NCBI RefSeq assembly: GCF_014982725.1
Contig: NZ_JADCJZ010000001.1
Span: forward strand, 744,001 to 808,000
Direction of reading: 5' to 3'
DNA: 64,000 bases
DNA from: Thermophilibacter gallinarum
Lineage (GTDB): Bacteria > Actinomycetota > Coriobacteriia > Coriobacteriales > Atopobiaceae
This document shows, one piece after another, positions 9,009 through 16,707 of the stretch. Position numbers and translations under genes: made by a program. The notes beneath the pieces were generated by a model. That model did no database searches. It worked only from the letters and a program-made list of their open reading frames with translations, and was not told where the DNA came from. How positions within the stretch are numbered: the first letter of the stretch is position 1; every line of letters begins with the position of its first letter.

Positions 9009-9509
9009 ATGGGACTGTTCCGCGCCACGCGCTACGTGGCGAGCCTGCCGCTCGTGGACGTCGACGAGCTCGTCTCGTCCGGCGTGCGCCTCGTGCTGCT
9101 CGACCGCGACAACACCTGCGTCCCGCGCGACGCCACGTCCGCGCCGGCCGAGGTCCTGGCCTGGCTCGACCGCGCGCGCGAGGCCGGCCTGGGCCTGTGC
9201 CTGGTCTCCAACAACTTCCACTCCAGCCAGGTGGGCCGCACGGCCCGCGAGCTGGGCGTCGAGGTGGTCGATCACGCCATGAAGCCCGCCCCCTTCGCGC
9301 TCGTGCGCGCCATGCGGCTGATGGGCGCCTCGCGGGAGGAGACCGTCATGATCGGCGACCAGGTCTTCACTGACGTCGCGGCCGGCAACCTCGCCGGGGT
9401 GAGGACGATCCTCGTGCGCCCGCAGTCGCGCAAGGACCTCTGGTACACCCACGTCTTCCGCGTCTTCGAGCGCCTCGCCCTCCACAACGTCACCTTCGAC
9501 GGCGAGTAG
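9009..9509 (+). CDS. YqeG-family HAD-IIIA phosphatase
   Basis: This 166-residue HAD phosphatase has the nucleophile motif DRDNT near residue 35. The usual LVSNN motif II follows, then GDQVFTDVAAGNLAGVRTILV as motif IV. It matches the YqeG family; the physiological substrate is not established. It is the last gene of the alaS run, 9 bases after mltG. A 234-base gap with two large hairpins follows. Confidence 0.88.
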   Translation: MGLFRATRYVASLPLVDVDELVSSGVRLVLLDRDNTCVPRDATSAPAEVLAWLDRAREAGLGLCLVSNNFHSSQVGRTARELGVEVVDHAMKPAPFALVRAMRLMGASREETVMIGDQVFTDVAAGNLAGVRTILVRPQSRKDLWYTHVFRVFERLALHNVTFDGE

Positions 9510-9518
9510 GACCTGCCC

Positions 9519-9601
9519 GGCCCGCCCGCTCCGCCGACGTTGCTCCGAGAAGTGCGCTGCGCGGAACTTCTCTCCGCAACGCCGGACTCCGCGGGCGGGC
9601 C
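9519..9601 (+). repeat. Segmented hairpin element 1 with TCC/TCC internal loops
   Basis: An 11-bp outer stem (GGCCCGCCCGC with GCGGGCGGGCC) encloses a TCC/TCC internal loop (9530-9532, 9588-9590). A middle stem closed by CGTTGC/GCAACG follows, with a second TCC/TCC loop (9544-9546, 9573-9575). A 7-bp stem GAGAAGT/ACTTCTC then leads to a 12-base loop GCGCTGCGCGGA. It follows yqeG with no T-run. It is related to the inverted element just downstream. Confidence 0.75.
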
Positions 9602-9618
9602 TACTGATGTCGCGCGCC

Positions 9619-9680
9619 GCGCCCCCGTGTTCCGGAGGGAGGTTCCGCGAAGCGCACCTCCCGGAGGAACACGGGGGCGC
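9619..9680 (-). repeat. Segmented hairpin element 2, inverted relative of element 1
   Basis: A perfect 15-bp stem (GCGCCCCCGTGTTCC and its complement) is followed by a GGA/GGA internal loop, which reads TCC/TCC on the minus strand. A 7-bp stem GGGAGGT/ACCTCCC and a 12-base loop complete it. Read on the minus strand the loop is GCGCTTCGCGGA, 11 of 12 identical to the loop of element 1. The two elements are therefore the same motif in opposite orientation. Confidence 0.75.
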
Positions 9681-9702
9681 CCCACGGGCACCCGGTATCG
9701 AG

Positions 9703-9708
9703 TAGAAT
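9703..9708 (+). promoter_or_regulatory. Candidate -10 box (TAGAAT) for aroK
   Basis: TAGAAT lies 36 bases upstream of the aroK start, just after the hairpin pair. No clear -35 is visible. Confidence 0.4.
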
Positions 9709-9743
9709 CTCTTCTCGGTATGCGAGTGAGAAAGGGGAGAGAG

Positions 9744-10289
9744 GTGCCGTTGGATCCGAGATACGTCGTCCACGAGGGATGCGATCACATCTTCTTCGTT
9801 GGGTTTCTCGGCGCCGGCAAGTCCACCCTCGCGCGCAACCTCGGCGGACTGTTCCACCGCCCCCACGTCGACACCGACCGCCTCGTGGAGCGCGCCCTGG
9901 GCGCCACGGTCGCGCAGATCTTCGAGGACGAGGGGGAGGACCGCTTCCGCCGGGCCGAGACGGCCGAGCTGAGGAAGCTCTCCGAGCGCAAGTCGCTGCT
10001 CGTGAGCTGCGGCGGCGGCATCGTGGAGCGTCCCGAGAACTGCGAGCTCATGCACGAGATGGGCGTCGTGGTGTTCCTCGACGGCGACCTCGAGGACTCG
10101 CTGCGGCAGATCCGCCGCCCCGAGCTCAGGCCCGACCTCGGCACGGCCGAGCACGCGGCCGAGGTCTACCGTCGGCGCCGCCCGCTCTACGAGCGCGCCG
10201 CCGACCTCACGATCGACATACGCAACAAGACGTTCGAGCAGGTGGCCCTCGAGTCGGGGCAGCTGCTCTGGGAGAAGGGCCTGCTATGA
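9744..10289 (+). CDS. aroK: Shikimate kinase
   Basis: This 181-residue P-loop kinase phosphorylates shikimate. Walker A is GFLGAGKST. The shikimate-binding DTDRLVE and FRRAETAELRKL follow, then the GGG motif in SCGGGIVE and the lid RRPELRPDL. I chose GTG 9744 because GGGGAGAGAG sits directly upstream; an ATG at 9720 is possible but has no RBS. The stop overlaps the next gene (ATGA). All key residues are present, in contrast to its AroB-like neighbour. Confidence 0.9.
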   Translation: MPLDPRYVVHEGCDHIFFVGFLGAGKSTLARNLGGLFHRPHVDTDRLVERALGATVAQIFEDEGEDRFRRAETAELRKLSERKSLLVSCGGGIVERPENCELMHEMGVVVFLDGDLEDSLRQIRRPELRPDLGTAEHAAEVYRRRRPLYERAADLTIDIRNKTFEQVALESGQLLWEKGLL

Positions 10290-11467
10290 GCGACGAGACG
10301 ACTGCCGAGAAGGACCGCGAGCCCGAGGCCGAGGAGGCGGCCGAGAAGGACCCGGCGCCGGTCGCCGCGAGCGCGCAGCGCACCACGCGCCAGTGGGTGG
10401 TCATGCGCGGCGCCTCCATGGACCTGAGGGTGGGGGAGGGCATCCTCGCCGAGTTCGCCCGCGTGCTCAAGTCCGCCGCGGGCCGGCCGCACCTGTGCCT
10501 GCTCGTCCACGAGCCGGGCGCGCTCGAGGACGTCGTGCGCACGCTCCACGACAACCTCTGTGCCGAGGGCTTCGAGGTCGCCACGGCCTCCCTCGACGCC
10601 TCCGCCTGCGACCTCGACGCCGTCGCCGCCTTCGTCGGGCGGCTCGACGAGGCCCGGGTCACGCGCGACGACATCGTGCTCGCGGTGGGCGGCTACCGCA
10701 CGCTCTCCGTCGCCTCCTTCGCCTGCGACGCCTGGTGCGGCGGCGTCCAGCTCGCCGAGGTGCCGCTCGACCTGCCGTCCGCGGTCCTCGCCGCCACCAC
10801 GCCGCGCGCGCTCGACGCCGACGGTCGCGAGCGCATGCTCGAGCAGGACAGCACGGCGCGCTACACGGCCCTCGACCTCGACGTGCTTCTCGCCGACGCG
10901 ACGGACGGGGAGCTTCGGCTCGCCTTCGCGCTCATGGTGCAGACCGCGCTGTGCGAGTCCGACCGCTCGTTCGGCCGGCTCTGGGACAACGCCGACGCGG
11001 TCGCCGCAGGCGACCGGAAGGCCCTCGCCTCCCAGCTCGCGGACATCCTCAAGAGCCGCGGCAAGGTATCCTCGTCCAACTCCGCCGCCCTGCGCCAGTC
11101 GCTCGAGCTCGGCACCACGTTCGCCACGGCGCTGGCCTCGGTCGCGCCGGGTGCGGTGGACGCCGGCGAGGCGCTCGCGGACGGCATGCGCTTCGCCGCC
11201 CGCCTGGGCGTGGTGCAGGAGTCCCTCTCGATCGACGACATGCTCGCCATCGACGAGGTGCTCGAGCGCCTGGGCGTGGGCACCTCGCGCGTCGCCGTGG
11301 ACCCCGCCGAGCTCGTCGGCGCGATCCGGGCCGAGCGCTACGCCCGCACGCGGCGCTTCATGCTGGCCGTCCCGCGCTCGCTCGGGCGCGTGCGGCTCGC
11401 GGTCATGACCGAGGAGCTGCTGACGGAGCACGTCACGGCCTGGTGCGCCTCGCGCCCGACCGACTAG
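10286..11467 (+). CDS. AroB-like (3-dehydroquinate synthase family) protein with degenerate active site
   Basis: This 393-residue protein is translationally coupled to aroK, where aroB normally sits. The overall DHQS fold can be followed: AVGGYRTLSVASFACDAW stands in for the NAD-binding GGGVVGDLAGFxA region, and AEVPLDLPSAVLAATTPR for VPTTLLAQVDASVGGK. The Lys of GGK, the zinc Glu, and both His of the GHTFGHA signature (here LGTTFATAL) are gone. The first 40 residues are an acidic low-complexity extension. Catalysis by the known mechanism looks impossible, so it is probably a pseudoenzyme or has a new role. Confidence 0.7.
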   Translation: MSDETTAEKDREPEAEEAAEKDPAPVAASAQRTTRQWVVMRGASMDLRVGEGILAEFARVLKSAAGRPHLCLLVHEPGALEDVVRTLHDNLCAEGFEVATASLDASACDLDAVAAFVGRLDEARVTRDDIVLAVGGYRTLSVASFACDAWCGGVQLAEVPLDLPSAVLAATTPRALDADGRERMLEQDSTARYTALDLDVLLADATDGELRLAFALMVQTALCESDRSFGRLWDNADAVAAGDRKALASQLADILKSRGKVSSSNSAALRQSLELGTTFATALASVAPGAVDAGEALADGMRFAARLGVVQESLSIDDMLAIDEVLERLGVGTSRVAVDPAELVGAIRAERYARTRRFMLAVPRSLGRVRLAVMTEELLTEHVTAWCASRPTD

Positions 11468-11519
11468 CGTCGGCCCCCGGACGGACATCGTCTCAAAACC
11501 TCGCGAGAAAGGACACGAT

Positions 11520-12644
11520 ATGGCAGATGCGACGGCTTGCATGGGGCGCGTGGAGCGCCTGCGCGCGCTCATGGCGGAGCGCGGCTACGACGCGGTGATC
11601 CTGCGCAACAACCCCGACCTGCGCTGGCTCACCGGCGCGGAGCGCACCTTCGACGACGAGGTCGCGCACACAGCCGTGGTGACGGCCGGCGGGCTCTGGC
11701 TCCACACCGACTCCCGCTACTACAACACCTTCGTCGAGCGCCTGGGCTCCGAGTGCGCCTGGGCCCTCGACATGGAGGTCACCACGCCGGCCGCCTGGGC
11801 GGCGCGCCGCGCGGCCGCCGAGCGCGCCCGCGTGGTGGCCGTCGAGGACACGTGCGACCTCGCGTTCTACGACGACCTTCTCGTCGAGCTGTCCCGCGCC
11901 GGCGTGGCGTGCCTCACCCCGCGCCTCCACGGCGACATCTGCGACCTGCGCATGGTCAAGGACGCCGAGGAGGTCGAGCTCATGAGACGCGCGCAGGAGG
12001 TCACCGACGCCGCCTTCGAGCACATCTGCGGCTGGATTCGCCCGGGCGTGACCGAGCAGCAGATCCGCGTGGAGCTGGAGAACTACATGCTCTCCCACGG
12101 CGCCGACGAGCTCTCCTTCGGCTCGATCATCGCCTCGGGCCCCAACGGCGCGAACCCGCACGCGCAGCCCGGCGAGCGCCAGGTGCAGCTCGGCGACCTG
12201 ATCGTCATGGACTACGGCGCCGGGTACCACGACTACCACTCCGACATGACCCGCACCGTGAGCGTGGGCGAGCCGAGCGACGAGCAGCGCCGCGTCTACG
12301 ACGTCGTGCGCCGCGCCCACGAGGAGAGCGCCGCCGCCGTGCGCGCCGGCGTGATCGGCCGCGACGTCCACGAGGTCGCCGCCCGCGTGATCGAGGAGGC
12401 CGGCTACGGCGAGTACTTCGGCCACGGCCTCGGCCACGGCGTCGGCATCCAGATCCACGAGAACCCGAACTTCAACCGCCGCTGGGACCGCCCGGTGCCC
12501 GAGGGCTCCGTGGTCACCATCGAACCGGGCATCTACCTGCCCGGGCGCTTCGGCATCCGCCTCGAGGACTTCGGCCTCGTGACCGCCGACGGCTACGAGC
12601 CGTTCACGCGCTCCACGCACGAGCTCGTGGTGGTGGGGAAGTAG
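11520..12644 (+). CDS. Xaa-Pro dipeptidase/aminopeptidase (M24B)
   Basis: This 374-residue creatinase-fold peptidase starts at ATG 11520 behind CGAGAAAGGACACGAT. The N-terminal creatinase domain begins at residue 8. The M24 metal ligands are present: the two Asp in VMDYGAGYHDYHSDMTR, the His in GHGLGHGVGIQIHE, and the Glu in VVTIEPGIY and RLEDFGLV. It cleaves peptides next to proline in the cytoplasm. In related genomes pepP is usually followed directly by efp; here about 4 kb of PTS genes and repeats intervene. Confidence 0.9.
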   Translation: MADATACMGRVERLRALMAERGYDAVILRNNPDLRWLTGAERTFDDEVAHTAVVTAGGLWLHTDSRYYNTFVERLGSECAWALDMEVTTPAAWAARRAAAERARVVAVEDTCDLAFYDDLLVELSRAGVACLTPRLHGDICDLRMVKDAEEVELMRRAQEVTDAAFEHICGWIRPGVTEQQIRVELENYMLSHGADELSFGSIIASGPNGANPHAQPGERQVQLGDLIVMDYGAGYHDYHSDMTRTVSVGEPSDEQRRVYDVVRRAHEESAAAVRAGVIGRDVHEVAARVIEEAGYGEYFGHGLGHGVGIQIHENPNFNRRWDRPVPEGSVVTIEPGIYLPGRFGIRLEDFGLVTADGYEPFTRSTHELVVVGK

Positions 12645-12671
12645 GGGCGTACGTCCTTCTCGCCGGGCGGC

Positions 12672-12903
12672 GTCCCGGAATCGTTGGGGTTCCCGCCTGC
12701 GGGCGGGGGTCCGTCCCAAAATCGCCGACCTTCTCGCGGTCGGGCCGGAGGGCGTCCCGGAATCCGGGACGTTCCCGCGCCCGGCCGCCCTTTTGTCCCA
12801 ATAATCTGGACGTTCCCGTGGCGGGGGCGTTCGGGAGCGGGGAAGCCCCGCGATTCCCGGACGCCCCGCTCGCTTATGCGCGGAACCGCCCGGATTTCCG
12901 GAC
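12672..12903. repeat. 41-bp-period intergenic repeat array 1 (four direct, two inverted copies)
   Basis: GTCCC-type units start at 12672, 12713, 12754 and 12795, each exactly 41 bp apart (forms such as GTCCCGGAATC and GTCCCAAAATC, often followed by a GACGTTCCC-type tail). Inverted copies GATTCCCGGAC (12852) and GATTTCCGGAC (12893) are also 41 bp apart. The array fills much of the 530-base gap between pepP and the PTS operon. No coding potential is evident. Confidence 0.8.
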
Positions 12904-12926
12904 GCCCCGGCGGCAATCATGCACGG

Positions 12927-13012
12927 CTCGGATTTCTTGGCGAGAAGGACATCCCGTTTTACCTCGTGTGATCCAATAAACCCCAGTTCAGAGGCCTACC
13001 AAGAAACCCGAG
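12927..13012. repeat. Inverted pair of CCAAGAAnCCCGAG repeats (left flank of the PTS genes)
   Basis: CTCGGATTTCTTGG (12927-12940) and CCAAGAAACCCGAG (12999-13012) are complementary at 13 of 14 positions, 72 bp start to start. Three more copies flank the other side of the PTS cluster at 16480, 16520 and 16592. Confidence 0.7.
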
Positions 13013-13074
13013 CGACGCATTCGCGGCCGTGCCAAATTCACTCGTTTTTTGCCGACGGCCCAGAGGCAAAGTGC

Positions 13075-13170
13075 TAAGATGTGGACGGTATGTGGAGCGA
13101 CGAGGGAGAAGTTGTGAACTCCTCTCGCCGTTGCACGGGTAGAGGCACGAGTTTGGATGAGAGAAGGAGG
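13075..13170 (+). promoter_or_regulatory. PTS operon leader with candidate -10 (TAAGAT) and strong RBS
   Basis: TAAGAT at 13075-13080 is the best -10 candidate; no good -35 is visible. About 90 bases of leader follow, with a small GAGGGAG/CTCCTC hairpin near 13110-13130, ending in the strong RBS GAAGGAGG at 13163-13170. Confidence 0.4.
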
Positions 13171-13176
13171 TAAGTG

Positions 13177-14175
13177 GTGGTTAGCATTGTCCTTGCCAGT
13201 CATGGCACGTTCGCCGAGGGCATCAAGATGTCCGGACAGATGATCTTCGGGCCCCAGGAGAACGTCGCGGCCGTGACGCTCATGCCCGAGATGGGTCCGG
13301 ACGACCTTCGCGCCAAGCTGCTCGAGGCCGTTGCCGGCTTCGAGGACCAGGACCAGGTCCTGTTCCTCGTCGACCTTCAGGGCGGGACACCCTGGAACCA
13401 GGTCTCGCTGCTGCTCGCTGAGGAGGGGCACGAGAACTGGGTGGCCGTGGGTGGCCTGAACCTGCCGATGCTCGTCTCCGCCTACGGGGAGCGCATGGGC
13501 GCCGAGACCGCAGCCGACGTCGCCAAGGCCATCTACGCCGAGGCCAAGGCTGGCATCTGCGTCAAGCCCGAGGAGCTCGCACCGGCCGAGGCCGCTGCCG
13601 CCCCCGCGGCTCCCGCCGCCGCGCCCACCGGCGCCATCCCGGAGGGCACCGTCCTCGGTGACGGCCACATCAAGATCGCGCACTGCCGCGTCGACACGCG
13701 TCTGCTGCACGGCCAGGTGGCCACCTCGTGGACCAAGCAGATCAACCCCGACCGCATCATCGTCGTCTCCGACGGCGTCGCTCACGACGAGCTGCGCAAG
13801 ACGATGATCGTCCAGGCCGCTCCTCCGGGAGTCAAGGCTCACGTCATCCCGATCTCCAAGATGATTGAGGTGTCCAAGGACCCGCGCTTCGGCGCCACGA
13901 AGGCGTTCCTGCTCTTCGAGACCCCGCAGGACGTGCTCAAGGCCATCGAGGGCGGCGTCGACATCAAGAACGTCAACCTCGGCTCGATGGCTCACTCCGT
14001 GGGCAAGGTCGTCGTCACCAACGCGATCGCCATGGACCAGGCCGACGTCGAGTGCCTCGAGGAGCTCCAGGCCAAGGGCGTCACCTTCGACGTCCGCAAG
14101 GTCCCCGCGGACGCCCCGGAGAACTTCGAGAACATGATGAAGAAGGCCAAGTCCGAGCTGGCCGCTCAGGCGTAA
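13177..14175 (+). CDS. PTS mannose/fructose/sorbose-family transporter subunit EIIAB
   Basis: This 332-residue fusion phosphorylates incoming sugar. The EIIA domain (about residues 1-125) has the phospho-His in LASHG near residue 9. An Ala/Pro-rich linker (about 128-150) leads to the EIIB domain, whose active His is in CRVDTRLLHGQVATSW. The GTG at 13177 is six bases behind GGAGG; the in-frame GTG at 13174 is too close to it. It is the first gene of the operon with EIIC and EIID, acting at the inner membrane with HPr. Substrate specificity cannot be read from the sequence. Confidence 0.9.
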   Translation: MVSIVLASHGTFAEGIKMSGQMIFGPQENVAAVTLMPEMGPDDLRAKLLEAVAGFEDQDQVLFLVDLQGGTPWNQVSLLLAEEGHENWVAVGGLNLPMLVSAYGERMGAETAADVAKAIYAEAKAGICVKPEELAPAEAAAAPAAPAAAPTGAIPEGTVLGDGHIKIAHCRVDTRLLHGQVATSWTKQINPDRIIVVSDGVAHDELRKTMIVQAAPPGVKAHVIPISKMIEVSKDPRFGATKAFLLFETPQDVLKAIEGGVDIKNVNLGSMAHSVGKVVVTNAIAMDQADVECLEELQAKGVTFDVRKVPADAPENFENMMKKAKSELAAQA

Positions 14176-14191
14176 AGGTAAGGAGGGAAAC

Positions 14192-15004
14192 ATGTCGGTA
14201 CTTTCAATCATCCTGATTGTCATCGTTGCCTTCCTCGCCGGCATGGAAGGCGTCCTTGACCAGTGGCAGTTCCACCAGCCGCTGGTTGCGTGCACGCTCA
14301 TCGGTCTGGTGAGCGGCTACTTCGAAGCGGGCATCATCCTGGGCGGCACGCTCCAGATGATGGCCCTCGGCTGGGCAAACGTCGGCGCGGCCGTCGCCCC
14401 CGACGCGGCGCTCGCCTCGGTTGCCTCCGCAATCCTCATGGTCATCGCCATGATTGGTGGCTCCGACCAGGCCACCGCCATCACCACGGCCATCGCCGTC
14501 GCCGTGCCGCTCTCCGTGGCCGGCCTGTTCCTCACGATGATCGTCCGCACGATCGCCATCCCCATCGTCCACATCATGGACGGCGCCGCCGCCCGCGGCG
14601 ACTTCTTCGCGATTGACCTCTGGTCCATCATCGCCATCTGCCTGCAGGGCATCCGCATCGCCATTCCGGCTGCGGCCCTGTGCTTCATCCCGTCCGAGGC
14701 CGTCATGGACGTCCTCGAGATGATGCCCGCGTGGCTCAACGAGGGCATGACGATCGGCGGCGGCATGGTCGCGGCCGTCGGCTACGCCATGGTCATCAAC
14801 ATGATGGCCACCAAGGAGGTCTGGCCGTTCTTCGCGCTGGGCTTCTGCCTCGCCGCCATCTCCCAGCTCACGCTGATCGCCCTCGGCGTCATCGGCGTCT
14901 GCCTCGCCCTCATCTACCTGGGCCTCAAGGAGATCGGCCAGTCCGGTGCCGGCGCCATCGGCTCGGGCGACCCGCTGGGCGACATCCTGGACGACTACGA
15001 GTAG
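14192..15004 (+). CDS. PTS mannose/fructose/sorbose-family transporter subunit EIIC
   Basis: This 270-residue multi-helix membrane protein with several long hydrophobic segments forms the sugar channel with EIID. The family pattern near the N-terminus is recognisable (FLAGMEGVLDQWQFHQPLV; SGYFEAGIILGGTLQMM). It begins 16 bases after EIIAB behind AAGGAGGGAAAC and ends 15 bases before EIID. The DNA is slightly less biased at third positions at the start of this gene than in its neighbours. Confidence 0.92.
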   Translation: MSVLSIILIVIVAFLAGMEGVLDQWQFHQPLVACTLIGLVSGYFEAGIILGGTLQMMALGWANVGAAVAPDAALASVASAILMVIAMIGGSDQATAITTAIAVAVPLSVAGLFLTMIVRTIAIPIVHIMDGAAARGDFFAIDLWSIIAICLQGIRIAIPAAALCFIPSEAVMDVLEMMPAWLNEGMTIGGGMVAAVGYAMVINMMATKEVWPFFALGFCLAAISQLTLIALGVIGVCLALIYLGLKEIGQSGAGAIGSGDPLGDILDDYE

Positions 15005-15019
15005 GAAGGGGGAGACAAC

Positions 15020-15964
15020 ATGGCAGAGAACAAGATCACGCTCTCCAAGAGCGACCGTCTCAAGGTTTGGTTCCGTCACCAGTACCTGCAGGGTTCCTGG
15101 AACTACGAGCGCATGCAGAACGGCGGCTGGTGCTTCTCGATGATCCCCGCCATCAAGAGGCTCTATCCCAACAAGGATGACCAGATCGCGGCGCTCAAGC
15201 GTCACATGGAGTTCTACAACACGCACCCGTACGTCTCGTCCCCCGTCATCGGCGTCACGCTCGCCCTCGAGGAGGACCGTGCCAACGGCGCCCCCGTCGA
15301 GGACGCGGCCATCCAGGGCGTCAAGGTCGGCATGATGGGCCCGCTCGCCGGCGTCGGTGACCCGGTCTTCTGGTTCACCCTTCGCCCGCTGCTCGGTGCC
15401 CTCGGCGCCGGCCTTGCGATGAGCGGCAACATCATGGGCCCGATCCTCTTCTTCGTGCTCTGGAACGTCATCCGCCTCGCCTTCGAGTGGTACACGCAGG
15501 AGTTCGGCTACCAGCTGGGCACCTCCATCACCAAGGACCTCGGCGGCGGCCTGATGGGCAAGATCACCGAGGGCGCCTCGATCCTCGGCATGTTCGTCAT
15601 CGGCGGCCTCGTCCAGCGCTGGGTCTCCATCTCCTTCGCGCCGACGGTCTCCACCGTCACGCAGTCCGAGGGCGCCTACATCGACTGGAACGCCATCGCC
15701 GAGACCGCCAACGGCGGCGGCCAGGGCGTCGCGGACGCGATCCACAGCGCGCTCTCCCAGTACGCCTCGCTCGGCGCCACCGGCCTCGAGGTCGAGAAGG
15801 TCACCACGCTCCAGGCCAACCTCGACCAGCTGATCCCCGGCCTCGCCGCCGTGTGCGTGACGCTGCTGTGCTGCTGGCTGCTCAAGAAGAAGGTCTCCCC
15901 GATCGTCATCATCATCGGCATGTTCGCCGTTGGTATCCTCGGTCACCTCGCCGGCCTTCTCTAG
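15020..15964 (+). CDS. PTS mannose/fructose/sorbose-family transporter subunit EIID
   Basis: This 314-residue subunit of the membrane complex opens with the family motif GSWNYERMQNGGWCFSMIPA. PLAGVGDPVFWFTLRP follows, and C-terminal membrane helices end the protein. The RBS is GGAAGGGGGAGAC. A strong terminator-like hairpin follows the stop, separating it from the DUF956 gene. Confidence 0.93.
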   Translation: MAENKITLSKSDRLKVWFRHQYLQGSWNYERMQNGGWCFSMIPAIKRLYPNKDDQIAALKRHMEFYNTHPYVSSPVIGVTLALEEDRANGAPVEDAAIQGVKVGMMGPLAGVGDPVFWFTLRPLLGALGAGLAMSGNIMGPILFFVLWNVIRLAFEWYTQEFGYQLGTSITKDLGGGLMGKITEGASILGMFVIGGLVQRWVSISFAPTVSTVTQSEGAYIDWNAIAETANGGGQGVADAIHSALSQYASLGATGLEVEKVTTLQANLDQLIPGLAAVCVTLLCCWLLKKKVSPIVIIIGMFAVGILGHLAGLL

Positions 15965-15984
15965 GCTCCGTCGCTCTTCTCGGC

Positions 15985-16033
15985 GCCGCGCCCTCGTCCC
16001 GTCGCTCTGACGGACGGGGGCGCGGCCCCTTTT
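15985..16033 (+). terminator. Strong hairpin with T-run after the EIID gene
   Basis: GCCGCGCCC...CGTCCCGTC pairs with GACGGACG...GGGCGCGGC around a short loop (gctct), followed by CCCCTTTT. It looks like an intrinsic terminator or attenuator that would lower DUF956 expression relative to the PTS genes. Confidence 0.8.
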
Positions 16034-16057
16034 CCAGCCTGAAAGGAGTGGGCGCGC

Positions 16058-16444
16058 ATGGCCCAGTCTCAGAACACCACGGTCGACCTCACCATCCCCG
16101 CCACCATGTTCAAGGGGCTCTCCACGACGGGCTCCATGATGGTGGGGGACAAGGCGCTCGAGTTCTACAACGAGCGCAACGTCGAGGACTACATCCAGAT
16201 CCCCTGGGACCAGTTCGACCACGTGGAGGCGTCGGTGCTCTTCGGCGGACGCGTCATCCCGCGCTTCGCCGTCTTCACCAAGGAGAACGGCGTCTTCGCC
16301 TTCTCCGCGCGCAACAACCACCAGCTGCTCCGCGCCGTGCGCGACCACATCGGCGGCGAGAGGATCGTGCGCTCGGCGTCCTTCTTCGGCGTGATCCGGG
16401 CCGGGCTCATGGGCATCTGGCGCCGCATCACGCGCCGCGGCTAG
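16058..16444 (+). CDS. DUF956 family protein (ManO-like, PTS-associated)
   Basis: This 128-residue DUF956 protein belongs to the family found next to mannose-type PTS genes and called ManO in Firmicutes. The body (DLTIPATMFKGLSTTGSMMVGDKALEFYNE and WDQFDHVEASVLFGGRVIPRFAVFT, partial quotes) matches the family well. The C-terminus is basic. The RBS is GAAAGGAGTGG. It is probably a regulator or accessory of the transporter, but its biochemical role is not established. Confidence 0.85.
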   Translation: MAQSQNTTVDLTIPATMFKGLSTTGSMMVGDKALEFYNERNVEDYIQIPWDQFDHVEASVLFGGRVIPRFAVFTKENGVFAFSARNNHQLLRAVRDHIGGERIVRSASFFGVIRAGLMGIWRRITRRG

Positions 16445-16479
16445 GCGCCGCCGCGTCTGCCAGCACCGCCCGTCGCGTG

Positions 16480-16605
16480 CCAAGAATCCCGAGCCGCGCG
16501 TTCTTCTCGCCATGCGCCGCTCGGGTTTTCTGTCCAAACGGACACGTTTTGCCCCGCGCGCATGCGAAGGTTCGATCTTTTGCATGCGCCACTCGGGATT
16601 CGTGG
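16480..16605. repeat. CCAAGAAnCCCGAG repeats (right flank of the PTS genes)
   Basis: A direct copy CCAAGAATCCCGAG (16480-16493) faces inverted copies CTCGGGTTTTCTG (from 16520) and CTCGGGATTCGTGG (16592-16605). The two inverted copies are 72 bp apart, the same distance as the pair on the left flank. A CTTCTCGCC copy lies at 16503. Confidence 0.7.
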
Positions 16606-16665
16606 CACGCCCGCCGACTTCGTCCGCCGCATCATGGAATCTGCGCGCAGACGCCCGCCCGGTGC

Positions 16666-16671
16666 TAAAAT
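16666..16671 (+). promoter_or_regulatory. Candidate -10 box (TAAAAT) for efp
   Basis: TAAAAT lies 36 bases upstream of efp, a position and composition that stand out in this G+C-rich DNA. Confidence 0.4.
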
Positions 16672-16707
16672 ACCGCACGTATGTGAGCACAACCGGAAAG
16701 GCGCAAC

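Noticed and set aside
4551-10154. A very long open frame on the minus strand opposite alaS to yqeG
   Set aside because: It is antisense to well-recognised genes, and its composition (Gly/Ala/Val/His-rich without any domain) is the usual by-product of extreme G+C codon bias.
13021-13170. Sugar-responsive riboswitch or RNA antiterminator site in the PTS leader
   Set aside because: Only one weak hairpin is visible, and there is no antiterminator-like or riboswitch core sequence.
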